This document shows positions 22,312 through 34,300 of a stretch of 64,000 nucleotides of DNA, one piece after another. Each line of letters opens with the position of its first letter. The stretch's first letter is position 1. The notes under the pieces are model-generated. The model was not told the origin of the DNA. It ran no database searches and saw only the letters and a program-made list of their open reading frames with translations. The position numbers and the translations under genes were made by a program. The stretch spans positions 11,357,380 to 11,421,379 of the forward strand of contig NC_029529.1 of NCBI RefSeq assembly GCF_001577835.2, in the 5' to 3' direction. This stretch comes from Coturnix japonica (taxonomy: Eukaryota; Chordata; Aves; Galliformes; Phasianidae).

Positions 22312-25300
22312 ATGGTGAGAGCGGCCTATAGCACGGAACGGGCTGTACGAGGGGCCGAGGGCCGCACTGAGGTGCCCCGAGCTGGGGTTGGGGGTTGCCG
22401 GGCCTCGGGCCTGGGGGTGGGTTATGTAGCGCCCTGTGGGGCTGCCCCCTCGGCCGGGCTGTACGTGGCTTTGATTTGCACAATCCTTTATTTTCCCTGT
22501 CGATAAATGGAAGAAGAGGCGTGTTATTTGCCCTGCTCGTGTGCAGCCAGCCTGCAGGGTATCTCCGGAGGACCGCAGCACTCACAGGGCCGTGTTAAGC
22601 AATGATGGTCGCCGTTGTTATTTTTCAACTCCTTCCAGGCATGGAAGGGAGGCCTGGCATTGCCCAGTGTGCTCTGCTGACACAGAGGAGCTCTGCACAC
22701 AGATGGTGCTCAGAGAGTGGGGAGCTGCCCTGTGCCTGCCCCACCACGGCCTTGCCAGCTGATTGCTATTGGTGCCAGTCTGATTTCCAGCCCCTCTTTG
22801 TTCTAAGCTCCCTCGGATGGTGCAGGCCCAGGCTTTGCAGCTCTTTCCTTCTGGGAGTTGGGATCTTGCTCTGCAGTTGTGAATTTCTCATCTGACATAC
22901 GAGGGAACAAGCTCCTTCCCAACACCACAGCTCCTGGTGGTGGCTTTGGCCTGAGCTGGAGCCAAGGTTGGTGTCCTCAAAGCCGTTCTTCTCAGTGAAT
23001 ATCCCCCTTAAAGATGGTGAATAAATGTGGTGTGGGGTTTTGGTGTTTTTTGGCCCCATGGTGTTTAGCAAGCTGTTGAAGTGCATGTGAAAAGAGGTTA
23101 GCAAGTTCTGTGCTGCAGGGGAACAGCAGTAACCTCAGATAACAGAGACTTCTAAATTTTCCCACCACCTTCATATAGACACATTCTTTCAGTCTACTGA
23201 GTTACGTGTTGTTTTCTTTTACCTTGAGCATTCAGTTTTTGGTTCGGTTACAAGCCAAGTGGTAGGCATGGCAGGTGAGAAGCCGTCATCAAGCTACACT
23301 GCAGAATTTACTGTTGTAACGCTTCATGTGACTCCTGTGCAAGATTTTCCTTCTGTTCCACTCTTCTTGGAGCCCACAGATGGGCCTCTGCTGCTGCTAG
23401 CACACCCTCCTTCCCGGAAACAGTTGGACAAGTGTGAAGATGAGATTCTGTAAGGCACACTGGGAATGAATGCAGCATAATTAAACCGTGCTGTAAAAAA
23501 ATCCAGACTTGGGAAAGTAGATTTTCTAACTTGAACTGGGTTAAAACTGCAGGCTGTAAGCAGGAGGAGCGGTGATGAGTTGGAGCTTGATTAACTGAGG
23601 AGGAGTGATGAGAGCTGCGGAGTCGGTGAGAGAAGCATCAAAGGCAGGAGGGGAAGCTGCAGTGACACGCACTGTGCTCAAAGACTGTGTGTGTTGTCAG
23701 CGTGTGCCACCTCAGGGTGCTGTGTTCCACAAATCTTACACTGCTGATAAGGAGCTTCTAGAGCAGAGCAAAAAGCATTAGTGTGTTTCCTGCTCAGTGT
23801 CCCTCTTGTGTGAAGCATAGCCTGCAGAAATGGGAGGAGGCAGTGGGTGTGTGTAGCTTAAATCTTTCTAGGTTTTTCACAGCAGCATCTTAACTTTTAT
23901 TTTACATCCCTGTTATCTTTTTTCTTAGCGCTAAGTACTGTCATTTTCTTATGCTTAAAGCCTCCTTTGAAGAACTGAGAGTGGTTTAAGCCTTCCATCT
24001 GCTAAGGAATCAAGTATGTCCGGATCACAGTGTACCTAGCCAGGTTGTTGGTGAGCTGTAAGTTATTCTGTCACCCTTGGTTACCAAGGAGCTTGCTGCT
24101 GTGAGTGATGGAAGCAGCCCACATCTATTATGGATATTGCTGCAGCTCAGTTGGTGGCCCTGTGGCTAAAGCAGGTCTATGGGCTCAGTGAGGCAATGCC
24201 ATGTTAGTGGGGCTGTTCTTGATGCCACTGAATGTGGCCTGGGAACAGCCTCTTGCTTTTGCAGCCATCCTGCTGCTGGAGGTCCTTAAACTGGGCTGTT
24301 TGGGCTTCTACGTGGTGAGCTGTGGGATGCCCTGCATTGAGAGGCAGAAGAGAGCAGGGTAAGGGTGTTCAATGCTGGTGCCACCAGGACAGGAAGCACT
24401 GAGGTCACTTCTGCTCCTTGGAGATGGTGAAGGTGATGCTGGGAGCTGGAACAGTGACAGTGGGGCACAATGGTTCTTATGGGCCTTTTCCAACTTAGGA
24501 TATTCTACGACAGCACCAAGCTGTGCAGTGTCACAGCCTGTGTTCTGACAGCTTTTGGGGGACATGCACAGGGTTCAAAAAGAAAAGTAAATCATTTTAG
24601 AGCTGTTCTGACTCACTACTGAAAGAGAAACGAGAGAATAGGAACTTGTAAGTCCCAGCCCCAGCTCTGACATCTGGGTTCCTTTTTCAGCCTTTGAGTC
24701 ACGCAACTTTTTTCTGCCCCCCTGTAGCATCATCCCCATTTTATTAAATCATGAGAGCTGTGGTTTTATACCTGTGAGCTGTTTCCTAGTGCTGCAGCAG
24801 GTAGTATATGGTGATGCTGAGCTGGGTGGCATGAGTTACACCACGACATTCAGCACAGTGGCCTGCATTTCTCACCTACCTATAAGCACATCACTTGTCA
24901 TGTTTCAAAGGCTGGGTAGCTAAATGCTGGTTCTACTGTCTGCAGTCAGGCTAAGAGGTATGAAGGCAAAAGCATCGTGCCTTAAGATCCCTTGTACTAC
25001 CTGGAGAAGCCTCCTGTTGCTGGCTGATGTTTGTGGCTGAGAGGTGAGTGGTGGCTGCTGGCATTGTTTAAGGGGAAAGCATTAAAACCTGGTGTGTGCA
25101 ATGAAGCTCATGCAGCAGGGTTCATTGCTGCTAAGAGGTGCATCAGTGTGCAGATCCCTTACTTTTTCCCCCCAGTTTTCCCCGATTCCTCTCCCATGGG
25201 GATCAATCTGAAAACATTTAGTTTCCCAGCACTCTGCATTTGTGCTCCAAATCTGTTTGTTTCGGCATCTCCAAGTTTGTAGCTGGGTCTGCAACTCTCT

Positions 25301-28300
25301 GTGTATTTTTAGCACTTTGATTTGATGTTTTCTTACAGCTTTAATTGCAGCGTGGAGATGGGTTGTCACAATTCCTTTGTCCCCTTTTTTGTGTAAGCAG
25401 CGTGCTCATCTCATGTACATTCTGCCTTGTCAGGGTGCCGAGCCAGCACTGAAGGTGAGGGGATGGGGGTGTTGCCTTGTGGAGAGAGGATTTATTTTCC
25501 TGTTGGGGGGTGATTTTTGTCTGCAAATTGTGTCATCCTTGATTGATGCTGTGTTGCTGCAGTGGGTGAAGTGATTTCTTATATGTTACAACGCTGCCAG
25601 TTCTTTTCTGCTGGACTGAGGGCAATGTCCAGCTTCTTCCCCTGAGATTTGTTTGAGCTTAGGAACCTGAAACCACTCCAGGAGCTGAGACTGGTGTCCG
25701 AGAGCAGAGCAGGACTCTGCAGGGGCAGCTGCAGGGAGCAGCTCTTCCGTGGTCAGGCTTGAAGGAAAGAGGAAGCCAATGCAGTCAGCAGCCTATGATC
25801 TATGCTGTGCGAGCTGAGGTAGGTGCTCAGCAGCGGGGGTTTGCTGCTCACAGCCCTGTGTGGGGCTCAGCCTGCAAGGCAGCCAGCACTCAGGAGAAAG
25901 ACTTTACTTTGCAGTGGGCCCCAGCGCTGCAGGAGGTTGCAGGGAGAGAAGCAGGCTGCTGCTGGGAAACAGCCCAAGGAGCCTGGGCGCTGCGAGTGTC
26001 AACATCTTGTTTTGCTTTGCTTTAAGCAGCCTAGATGCTTTTCCTGAACGTACTGTTCTTTGGAAGCATTAATTAAAAAAGAAACTAAGTCTTGCTGGCT
26101 TATTTCCGTGGTGTTATCCACATTAGTTTCATGTATGCTCTTAAACCCAACACGAGTTTTAATGGGCTTTGCCAGGACATTGCAATACTGTGAGATTTCT
26201 CTTCTTTGACAGTGTCCTAGAAAACACCACGTCTCTGCATACCTTAACCACCATGCTGGGATTTGGATTTTGCTGCTGCAGGGTGTTGGGTAAGGTGCAA
26301 CCCTTGTCCCAGGAGTCCTGCAGCTCCAGCCTTGCTTTGTTGGCCCCTGGCACCGTGTCAGAGCTTTTCACAAAGTAAGGGAGATTTCTTTCTCCCTGCA
26401 GAGCAGCTTGAGCTGCATCTGAATAGAAGTGCCATTTTCAGAAGTTGCTGAATAAGTGTTTTCTTCTTGCATTCACTTTCTTCTTTATTTACTGTAGTAC
26501 TTTCAATTTCCAGCCACGCACATGTGTGTACCCTCAGACTCCTAAAGTTGGGCCTGCAAACAGCTGCACTTCAGAGTGTTTGTCCGCACGTTATTGAGTT
26601 GCCTGCAGGCTCAGATACACAGGAGTTTGGATTTGCAGTTATAGAGGCAGTGAAGTATTTGAGAAGTGCTCTGGAAAAGCTGTTAACGCTTCATGGACAT
26701 CTTGGTGCTGATACAAACCAGGTGACCCATATCACATCTTCACGCTTTACCAGTCTCTCTTCCTCTCTGGTCAGAGGAGCTGCTGCATTTATGTGAGTCA
26801 GGAAGAGGAATCTCTATAACACAGGCAAATATCCATCTGCAAAAGCAGGAGCAGTGCTTTGTAGGAAGACACAGCAAAAACTTGATGGTGTTTCTTGGTG
26901 TATCTCACTCCCCGCCCCCCAGAGTGCTTCTGTCCAAAATACTGTGGGTTTGGATTCTTCCCCCCAGTGTCTTTTAAAGCATGGTTATTTCAGATGAAAC
27001 ACCAGGGGATCTCGAGGTCAGTATGTTGTGTGCATTTGCCTGTGGGGCCAGAGCTGTGATCCTGTCTGTGCATGCATGCCTGCATTCCCCGCTGCAGAGG
27101 AAAGGGGAAGTGGTCTGTGCCCTGCAGCTGCTGTCTCACACCTGTGACCATCACTAGGAAGGACAGGGCTGTCCTGTGCAGTGTGGGACATGGCAGAGCC
27201 CCCAGGGGTGTCAGTGAAATGGGTGGACAGACCACAGTGCTGTAGAATCACAGCCCTAAGCCCTTTAGATGTGACTTTCTAGACTTTGCTGTAAGATTGC
27301 AAGTTCCTTATGAAACCTGGGAGAGAAGCAGAGCAGCACGTGCTGCTTCAGCACCTGCAGCACCCATCCAAAAAGCACATTGTCACTTGCTTTTCTGATA
27401 ATGCCCCAAACAACAGTGTTCCATCAGTGACAGCTTAAGAAATAGTGGGCAGAAGTTGAGAACTGTCTGGGAGCAGCTCGTGGCTGCAGCAGGATCGATG
27501 GATTAAGCTGCCCTAACAGCAGTTATCATATCAACTGTGTGTACCCATCTGATACCCCTGTACTATGGCAGTTAGCAGTCATGTCTGTTTGAGATGCTTC
27601 TACGCTTCTTAGCTGTACATAGTGATTCTAGGAGCTATTTGTTCAGGGAAATAATGTGTTGCCAAGTCTTTTCCAGCATTAGTTGCAGTGCTTCGTGATT
27701 GTTGAGTTGCCGTGTGTTGAGCATCCTTTATGAGCAGCACAATGACTACTGAGATGACCCCAGGGTTGGTTCCTGATCACGAACCATCAGTTTGGAAAGG
27801 ATCTGCCTCAGACACCTGGGCCTGTTAATCAAAGTTCAGCCTTAAAACCTGAACCCAGGTAACTGGACCTGCCCGTACAAGGTGATTTAAGAAATACGAT
27901 CCTATAGGTATTCTAAAAGGTGCCTGATTACCTGTGTACCTGGCAGTGTTTACAGGTAAGGTGATCTCTTTATCTTGCTCCAGAAATCAGCTTATCACTG
28001 CTGCCTTTCCATAGCCTGCTCTGTGCGACGCTGTTCAGCCTGTGGTTGTTTTTGGGCTGATGTTTAAATGAAACACATTGATTCCTGAATTGATGAGCAG
28101 TAGAGGCAGGATTCCCCAGCTCTCATGCTGGACATCAGCTTTGTCACAGAAGATCTGAGCACAGCGTAGCACGTTTGCAGCCCCCTTCACTCTTCACTGC
28201 CCTTAGATAGAGCAGTGATTCATGACTTGTATGCTAGATTTTTTGGCTTAAATTGCAATATAAGAGAAACGAGTTTGCAAAATCAGCATCTCATCTGTGA

Positions 28301-31300
28301 ACTGCAGGAGCGGTGACTCTTGGAGCAATTGAAGCAGACGACTGCTTGTGTGCTGCAGCCAGGAGGACTCCTGAAATGAGCCTGCTGTGCTCTCACAGCA
28401 CGCTGAGGCTCACAGCCTAGTTTCGGTTCGTGAAACCACAAAAACATGTCTGAAATGCAACGAGGAAATTGAGAGCAAAGATGGAGCGTGTTTGATATCA
28501 TCAGCAGCGTGCTCTGCCATGGGGCTGTGCACGGCTTCCTATCTGAAGGCTTCTGAGCAAGCCTTATGGTTCTGTCTGAGACCTGTGGATTGTGTGTGAA
28601 AACCCAGCCTTCCCTTATAGCTATCTGAGGACAACAGCACAGCCCTGCTTTGAGCTGTACAGCTCTGGCTCGGTGTACCATGTGTTCATCTTTTCTGGAG
28701 CACGTTTTGGTTTTTTTAAGCACTCCATAGTACTGATTTTGTTGCTGCTGTGCTTCAGTTCTTCCCTGATCTCTGCACAGAGCTGCTCTGAGGTTCACTC
28801 AAGCTATGCCAATGGTGGTGCTTTGCTGATGGCAGCAGAAGGAAGGCTGCGGTGAACCATGTAGGCCTGAAATGACCCAGCACCTTCTGAGGCCATCATT
28901 GCTGATGTGGGAGTTTCTGTTATGTTGGGGCTGGAACAGGGAGGGACTCTGAAAGACACCCTGATAATTGGTAAAGCTGGTGAGTAAGTCACTTTGTTAG
29001 GGCACATGCATACACATTATGTGTATAATTCAATTATTCTTTACTGCATGCTTAAAAATGATCTGCAATATTGTAAATAGTGTATCAAAGGATCGTAGAA
29101 TGGCCTGGGTTGAGAAAGACCACAGTGATCATCTCATTTCAACCCCCCTGCTGCCATCAGGGTCACCAGCCACCAGACCAGGCTGCCCAGAGCCACATCC
29201 AGCCTGGTAGTACAGGGAAGAAAATACAGCAGCAAAGTGTAGTGGTTTGTATCAGTGTGTATGACTATGCCCAGTAAGTGACTGCACAGGAGTGGATGCA
29301 GAAGGTTCCCAAAGTGAAAAGGAATGGGACAATATCATTTAGAGGCAGCAAAGATGGGGAATTAATGACTTTTGGTCTACCAATGTGTCACCAATGTGGC
29401 TCTACCCATGGGCACAATGCTGACACAGCGCTGCCCAAAGGACAGCAGGAGGCACCGTTGTGAGGCTGCAGCTGCAATTAACATCTGAGCAAACAAAGAG
29501 GAAGGGGGGAGCTTTGTAGGGGAGGTTGCCATCATTTTATCTCGGTGATATCCATTTCCAAGTGCATTAAACAAGCCCACAAAACCTCTTGCTGTTGTCA
29601 TCAGCTGCAGGGCCGTATTTAGAGCATCATTTGTATGATCGATTCTCTCCTGAGCCGTTAATAGCAGCCATCAAAAGGTTAACGGCGTGGGGTTTTATGG
29701 CCGAGCATTAGGGGAAAGCTTTCCTCTAGCAGAAACGATCGCTTTCTTTTCTAAGGGCATTTATTCATGAAAGTGCAGTGACAATCTGGTGTGGCCATGG
29801 CCAATGATGCCAGTGGTTGGGGCTGGCTGAGGCACACAGCTTCCCTGCTTTGTAGCTCTATAGAGAATAGAAAACAAAATTGGGGGGGGAGGGATTAAAA
29901 GAAGGCAAATGTGCTCTAAGTGGAAGCTCTTCTGGAGAAAACTGAAATAGCTTCATATGCTGTTATTGCTTTTATAAGCACTTTCATGTTTCCCAGAATA
30001 CTCCGATGCTTTTGTAAGAGAGAGAATGTCTTTGGTTTGACGTGAACTAAAATTAGCCTTGTGTGTTTTCTGCTCAAATAAATGTGCCGAGTCTAAATTG
30101 CAATCCCAGCCCAATTCCTGCGTCTGGCAGCAGCTCTCATCACTGCGGCCCCAAATGTTTTATCATTGTTATTGCTGTCCTGTGTATTTTCTCCCTCTCT
30201 CTGCATCCCTCATCACTGCAGTAATGCAGTGGCACAGCTGCCCTGGGAGTGGTGGGGTCACCATCCATGGGATGTATTCAGAACTGTGGGGATGTGGCAC
30301 TGAGGGATGGGGGCAGTGACAGCGTGGGCTGGGCTGGGGTTGGACCTGGGGATCTCAGATCTTATATTCTATTTATTATTTTATGACTTTTAGTGGGTTT
30401 CCTGGATGAACGATGTCTGAATGTGCAGTTGCTGGGTATTCAAGTAATTGCTGTTCGGAGAGGAAACTGTGGGCTCACTTGTGAGTCTCGCTTGTCTGGT
30501 TGTATGGGACCAGTATTAAAGGTTGGAGCTCAGAGATAAATGCTGTGAGTAAGCAACAACACACCTCTGTCTTGATAAGTTATTGAATTGGCCCTAACAA
30601 AATTATCAGCACAGAGCTGGGGGTGGTCAGGGTGTAGTTCTGCAGTGTCCTCAATATTGGAGCTCCCACCCTGGTTGCTGGCAGCTTCACTGAGTCAGAT
30701 GGGCAATTCCAAGAGTGACACGCTTGGCAGGTCTGACGCCAGCATCCTGGCACGCTTGATTTCCTTGTCACCCAACCACGTTGTGGCCAATGGCACTGCC
30801 TCAAGCTGTGGGATTTGCTGGACTTAAGGAATCCCAAGCGGTGGGACAGCGTGGATGGTGACTCATGGAGTCTGACCTTGGCTGCTTCTAATGAATTGAG
30901 AAGTGCTGAGTGCTGCTGGCTCTGATTGCCTTGTGGGGCTGACCTCACTGTTCCCACCCATCTCTGTGAGGCTGGGGCAGCCCCTGCTGTGTCTGTGTGC
31001 TTGACTGGGGCAGAGGCAGCAGCTCCTCTCCCAGACCCTGCAGTACCTGCTTGTCCCTTTCCTCTAACACAGAAGTGTCCTGGAGTGGAGGCTGCCTGTG
31101 AGTGATAATACTGGAGATATCACAGCGAGGTTCATTGCAGGTCCTGCAAACAGTTCTGTGCTTATTATGGCCTCACTGGATAATTCCACTGGGCTGTCAG
31201 GTACACTAGCTAGTACAGTCACTGGAGGCAGTGACAGTGGGTGCTTGCTTTCACTTAAGTTGACAAAGTGGCTTTGATTCGATTAAAGGCTATTTTAAGC

Positions 31301-34300
31301 CAACTGCTCGCTAGCAAAATGTTTTGTTCTATTTTTTGCTAATGTGGTCCTTGCTTTCTAGGGCACACACTTGACCAGAGGGGACAGGAAGGGAGTAGAA
31401 GGAGAAAAGAGGCTGAAATTCCATCTTCCTTTACTGAGCCATTGAAGATGCTGTGAGAGCTGGGAGTGGGCAGATGGTAGAAGCCATCCTCAGTGCTGGG
31501 ATATTACTGGAATAAAGGCTCAGCTCCAGAGAGGCACCAAACTGCCATAACCTTGTACCTGTTGTGTCCCAGTCCTGTTTTATCAGACTCACCCATACTG
31601 AGCTGTAACTATTTCCAATAATAGAAGCTAAACTTAGGTGCAGGGGGCCATTGTTCTTTAATCAAACCTCTAAATGCTTGTGTGTCCCTTCTCAAAGGGC
31701 TGGAAATGCTTTCATCTCTGGTGCTGATGCTGCCACAGCCCCTTTGGTGCTACAGATGTGCTCCCTTCCAGGCATCAGCTGGAAGCATCTTGGCATCTAC
31801 ACTGAGTGCAATTCAGAGTGGAAATCTGCATTAACTCCTTCCTCTTGATGTTGTTTGCAGGCATCTGAAGAGGCCTCGCTCCGGGCTTTGGAGAGTTTGA
31901 TGACAGAGTTCTTCCACAATTGCACAACAAACGAGAGGAAGCGGGAGATAGGTGAGTGCCTGCCCCTTCCTAGGGACTGTCCCACTGTGTTGTGCTGCCT
32001 GCAGACCTCAGCAGAGGTCACTTTGTGCTTTTATTAAGTACGGTGGGGATGAGTGTCCTGCCTGATGTAGAACTGGCATCACTGAGTCTTCTGCTTGTGT
32101 GAATTGAAGTAAGGGATCACATAGGTTGGGCCTGGGAGATCCCATGGCAGGTAACTGACATCAGTGACTAACATCAGTAACTGCTCTTGTGAGCATGGAG
32201 CTGCAGATTCTTTTTACTGAGTGGGAAATTGGATGGAGAAGGGATGTTTTTTCTGCCTGCATGGTGCTAGAAGCATCCTGAAGCAATTACATTTAAACAA
32301 GGGCAATTTCTTATATATATTCTTTACAACTTGTCTCAGTGTCCAGCACTTAGCCTGCTGTAGTACTTCTGTCATTTCAGAACACTGTTTGACATACCTA
32401 TTTTCTTTTCATTAAAGCCTGCTGTTAGATTATGTTCAAGGCTTTTGAGTGTGGTGCCCCCTGCCCTGGTTGTTTGAGTCACTCTGAACATGGTCTTTTT
32501 TCCTGTGCTCAGTGTGCTATATATACATCGTTATGACTCTATTTACAGCTTGAGCATTTTAATGCATTTTCTAATACTTTGTTGTTTGTTTTTTTTCAGA
32601 GGAGCTTCTAAATAATTTCGCCCAGCAAATTGGAGCCTGGAGGTTCTGCCTCTATTTCCTGTCAAGCACAAGGAATGACTACGTGATGATGTACAGTCTG
32701 ACTGTGTTTGAGGTAAGATATGTGTTGTTGTCTGCATGGTGCACTTTTCCTTGTCTGATGCAGTTCTATATGACAATCGATTTGATTCGAAAATGTTCCT
32801 CTAAAAAGGCAGCCTTAATGAGGACAGTGATACAGCTTCTTTTATTGCTCTCTCCTAAAGAAGTTATTTAATGGCAGGCTTACAGTAGGAGAATCTTTGT
32901 ACATTAATTGAAGAATTAACTTCCTGGCATCTCTAAGTACAAATGACCTGCAGTTTCAGAGGCTGCTCGAGATTTCTGCACCACGCTTTTAAGAACTACT
33001 GCTTTTATACTCTCTTTATGGTCAAAAATGTGTTTGGTTATCTCCTACTAGCTGCTGCAAACTGTGATACAAAGGGGTGAAATCAGGTTGCTTTTATCTT
33101 TGAAATCTCTTTTTTTGACATGCCCTTTTTGGAATTACATCCCGCAAGCTTGTGTGAGTTCTAGAGGGAAGGTCACTCTTAGAAGAGCATGTCCCAGTTT
33201 TTACCTATTTATAAAAGAGGAAAAAAAAATATGGTTAAAAGCCTGAGTATTGGTTTGTATAGCTACTGGAAGAAATGAAGTATTCTGTGCAAGATTTGTC
33301 TTATCAACTCATTTCTCAGTGAGCAGCACATTGTCTTTCCCTTATGATATACTGGGGTTTGGTTGTGGTCTACTGGGTCTTTTCTACTTTATGTTCTGGG
33401 CTGGATTGCAGGCTGAGCCTTGCTCCAAACTCAGGGGATGTTAATACCCCCTGCAGCGGCCTGCTCTGTACACAGAGCAAACAACCCTGTTCTCAGAGGT
33501 TGCTTTGGCAAATTGTGTGCCCGTGTTGTTGTTGATGCCTTGAAGTAAAAGACTCCATTTATCTGGGGCTGTGAAAGGGAGGAGGATGAGGTAGGTCTAC
33601 AAATGAAATCTTCATGGCCCTTAACCATCAGGAGACCCTTCTCAGAAAGGAGCGGCAGAAGTTATTTGGAACGAATGTCACACAGGAACAATAATTCAAC
33701 TGATTTTCATGAAGAGAAAAACATGTTTGGTTACCGAGCCTCTGGGCAAAGGGAGAAAGTACTGAAAAAAAGAATTGTGCCCAGAACTAAGCAGAACAAA
33801 GAAATCACTGTGCAAGTGTAAAGTGAGGGGAGATTAGGATCTCTCAGCAGAGAAACTGGCATTCCTCATCTTAACTGCTGTAGCACTGTGCCTTTGGCCG
33901 TCCCTCTGCAGGTCTTCAGCTGTGCCATAGTCCTCAGCTCTGTGCTGACTGTTGATCCAACCATGAGTAGGGACCCAAGGCTCATCCCTGAAACTTCCTG
34001 TGGATGCTGTGTTCTAGAATATCCCAAAAGCTCACAGCTGGTCTGGTGTCAAAGTCCTCCTCCCGGCCCTCTCCCATGTGAACTCTACTCTCTTTTTGCT
34101 CTGGGAAAAGAGAATGCCCTCCCAAGAATGTTCCTCAAGTGAAGAAAGCTGCCACTTGCATGTGAATGGGATGAACTGTGTGCATGAAGGTGGATATTAA
34201 TGCTGAAGCGCCTGTCAGTTTTATGGGTGCTTCAGAAGTTGTTCTGGTCTTGCAGTGGGGAACTATCATTTGATTGGGCCGTTGTTGGTTTCTAAGCAGT

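Larger units (their letters stand above)
21760..22480 (+). promoter_or_regulatory. CpG-island promoter of XPO6
   Basis: A GC-rich, CpG-dense block spans the XPO6 start codon exon (ATG at 22312). It has no TATA box but carries motifs typical of housekeeping promoters: two perfect 12-base NRF1 palindromes, an RFX-type X-box palindrome, a YY1/TISU-like CAAGATGGCGGA, and a run of GC boxes. The transcription start is not visible; it probably lies between the GC boxes and the ATG. Confidence 0.8.
22315..31860 (+). other. XPO6 intron 1
   Basis: The 9546-base intron begins GTGAGA directly after the start codon and ends TTGTTTGCAG. No further gene is visible on either strand. It carries CR1 fragments at 24455-24512 and 29086-29217 and some AT-rich, low-degeneracy stretches (29590-29800, 29925-30200) that may be regulatory. 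Introns of this position and size in CpG-island genes often hold enhancers. Confidence 0.7.

Noticed and set aside
21745-22581. 278-residue minus-strand frame over the XPO6 CpG island, possible divergent gene
   Set aside because: The composition is that of CpG-island DNA (Arg/Pro/Ala/Gly), without domain or conserved features. A divergent non-coding transcript remains possible.
27236-27256. TAGAATCACAG word resembling a CR1 end
   Set aside because: Only about ten bases match and no GGTTGGAAGGGACC-type block follows, so chance is likely.
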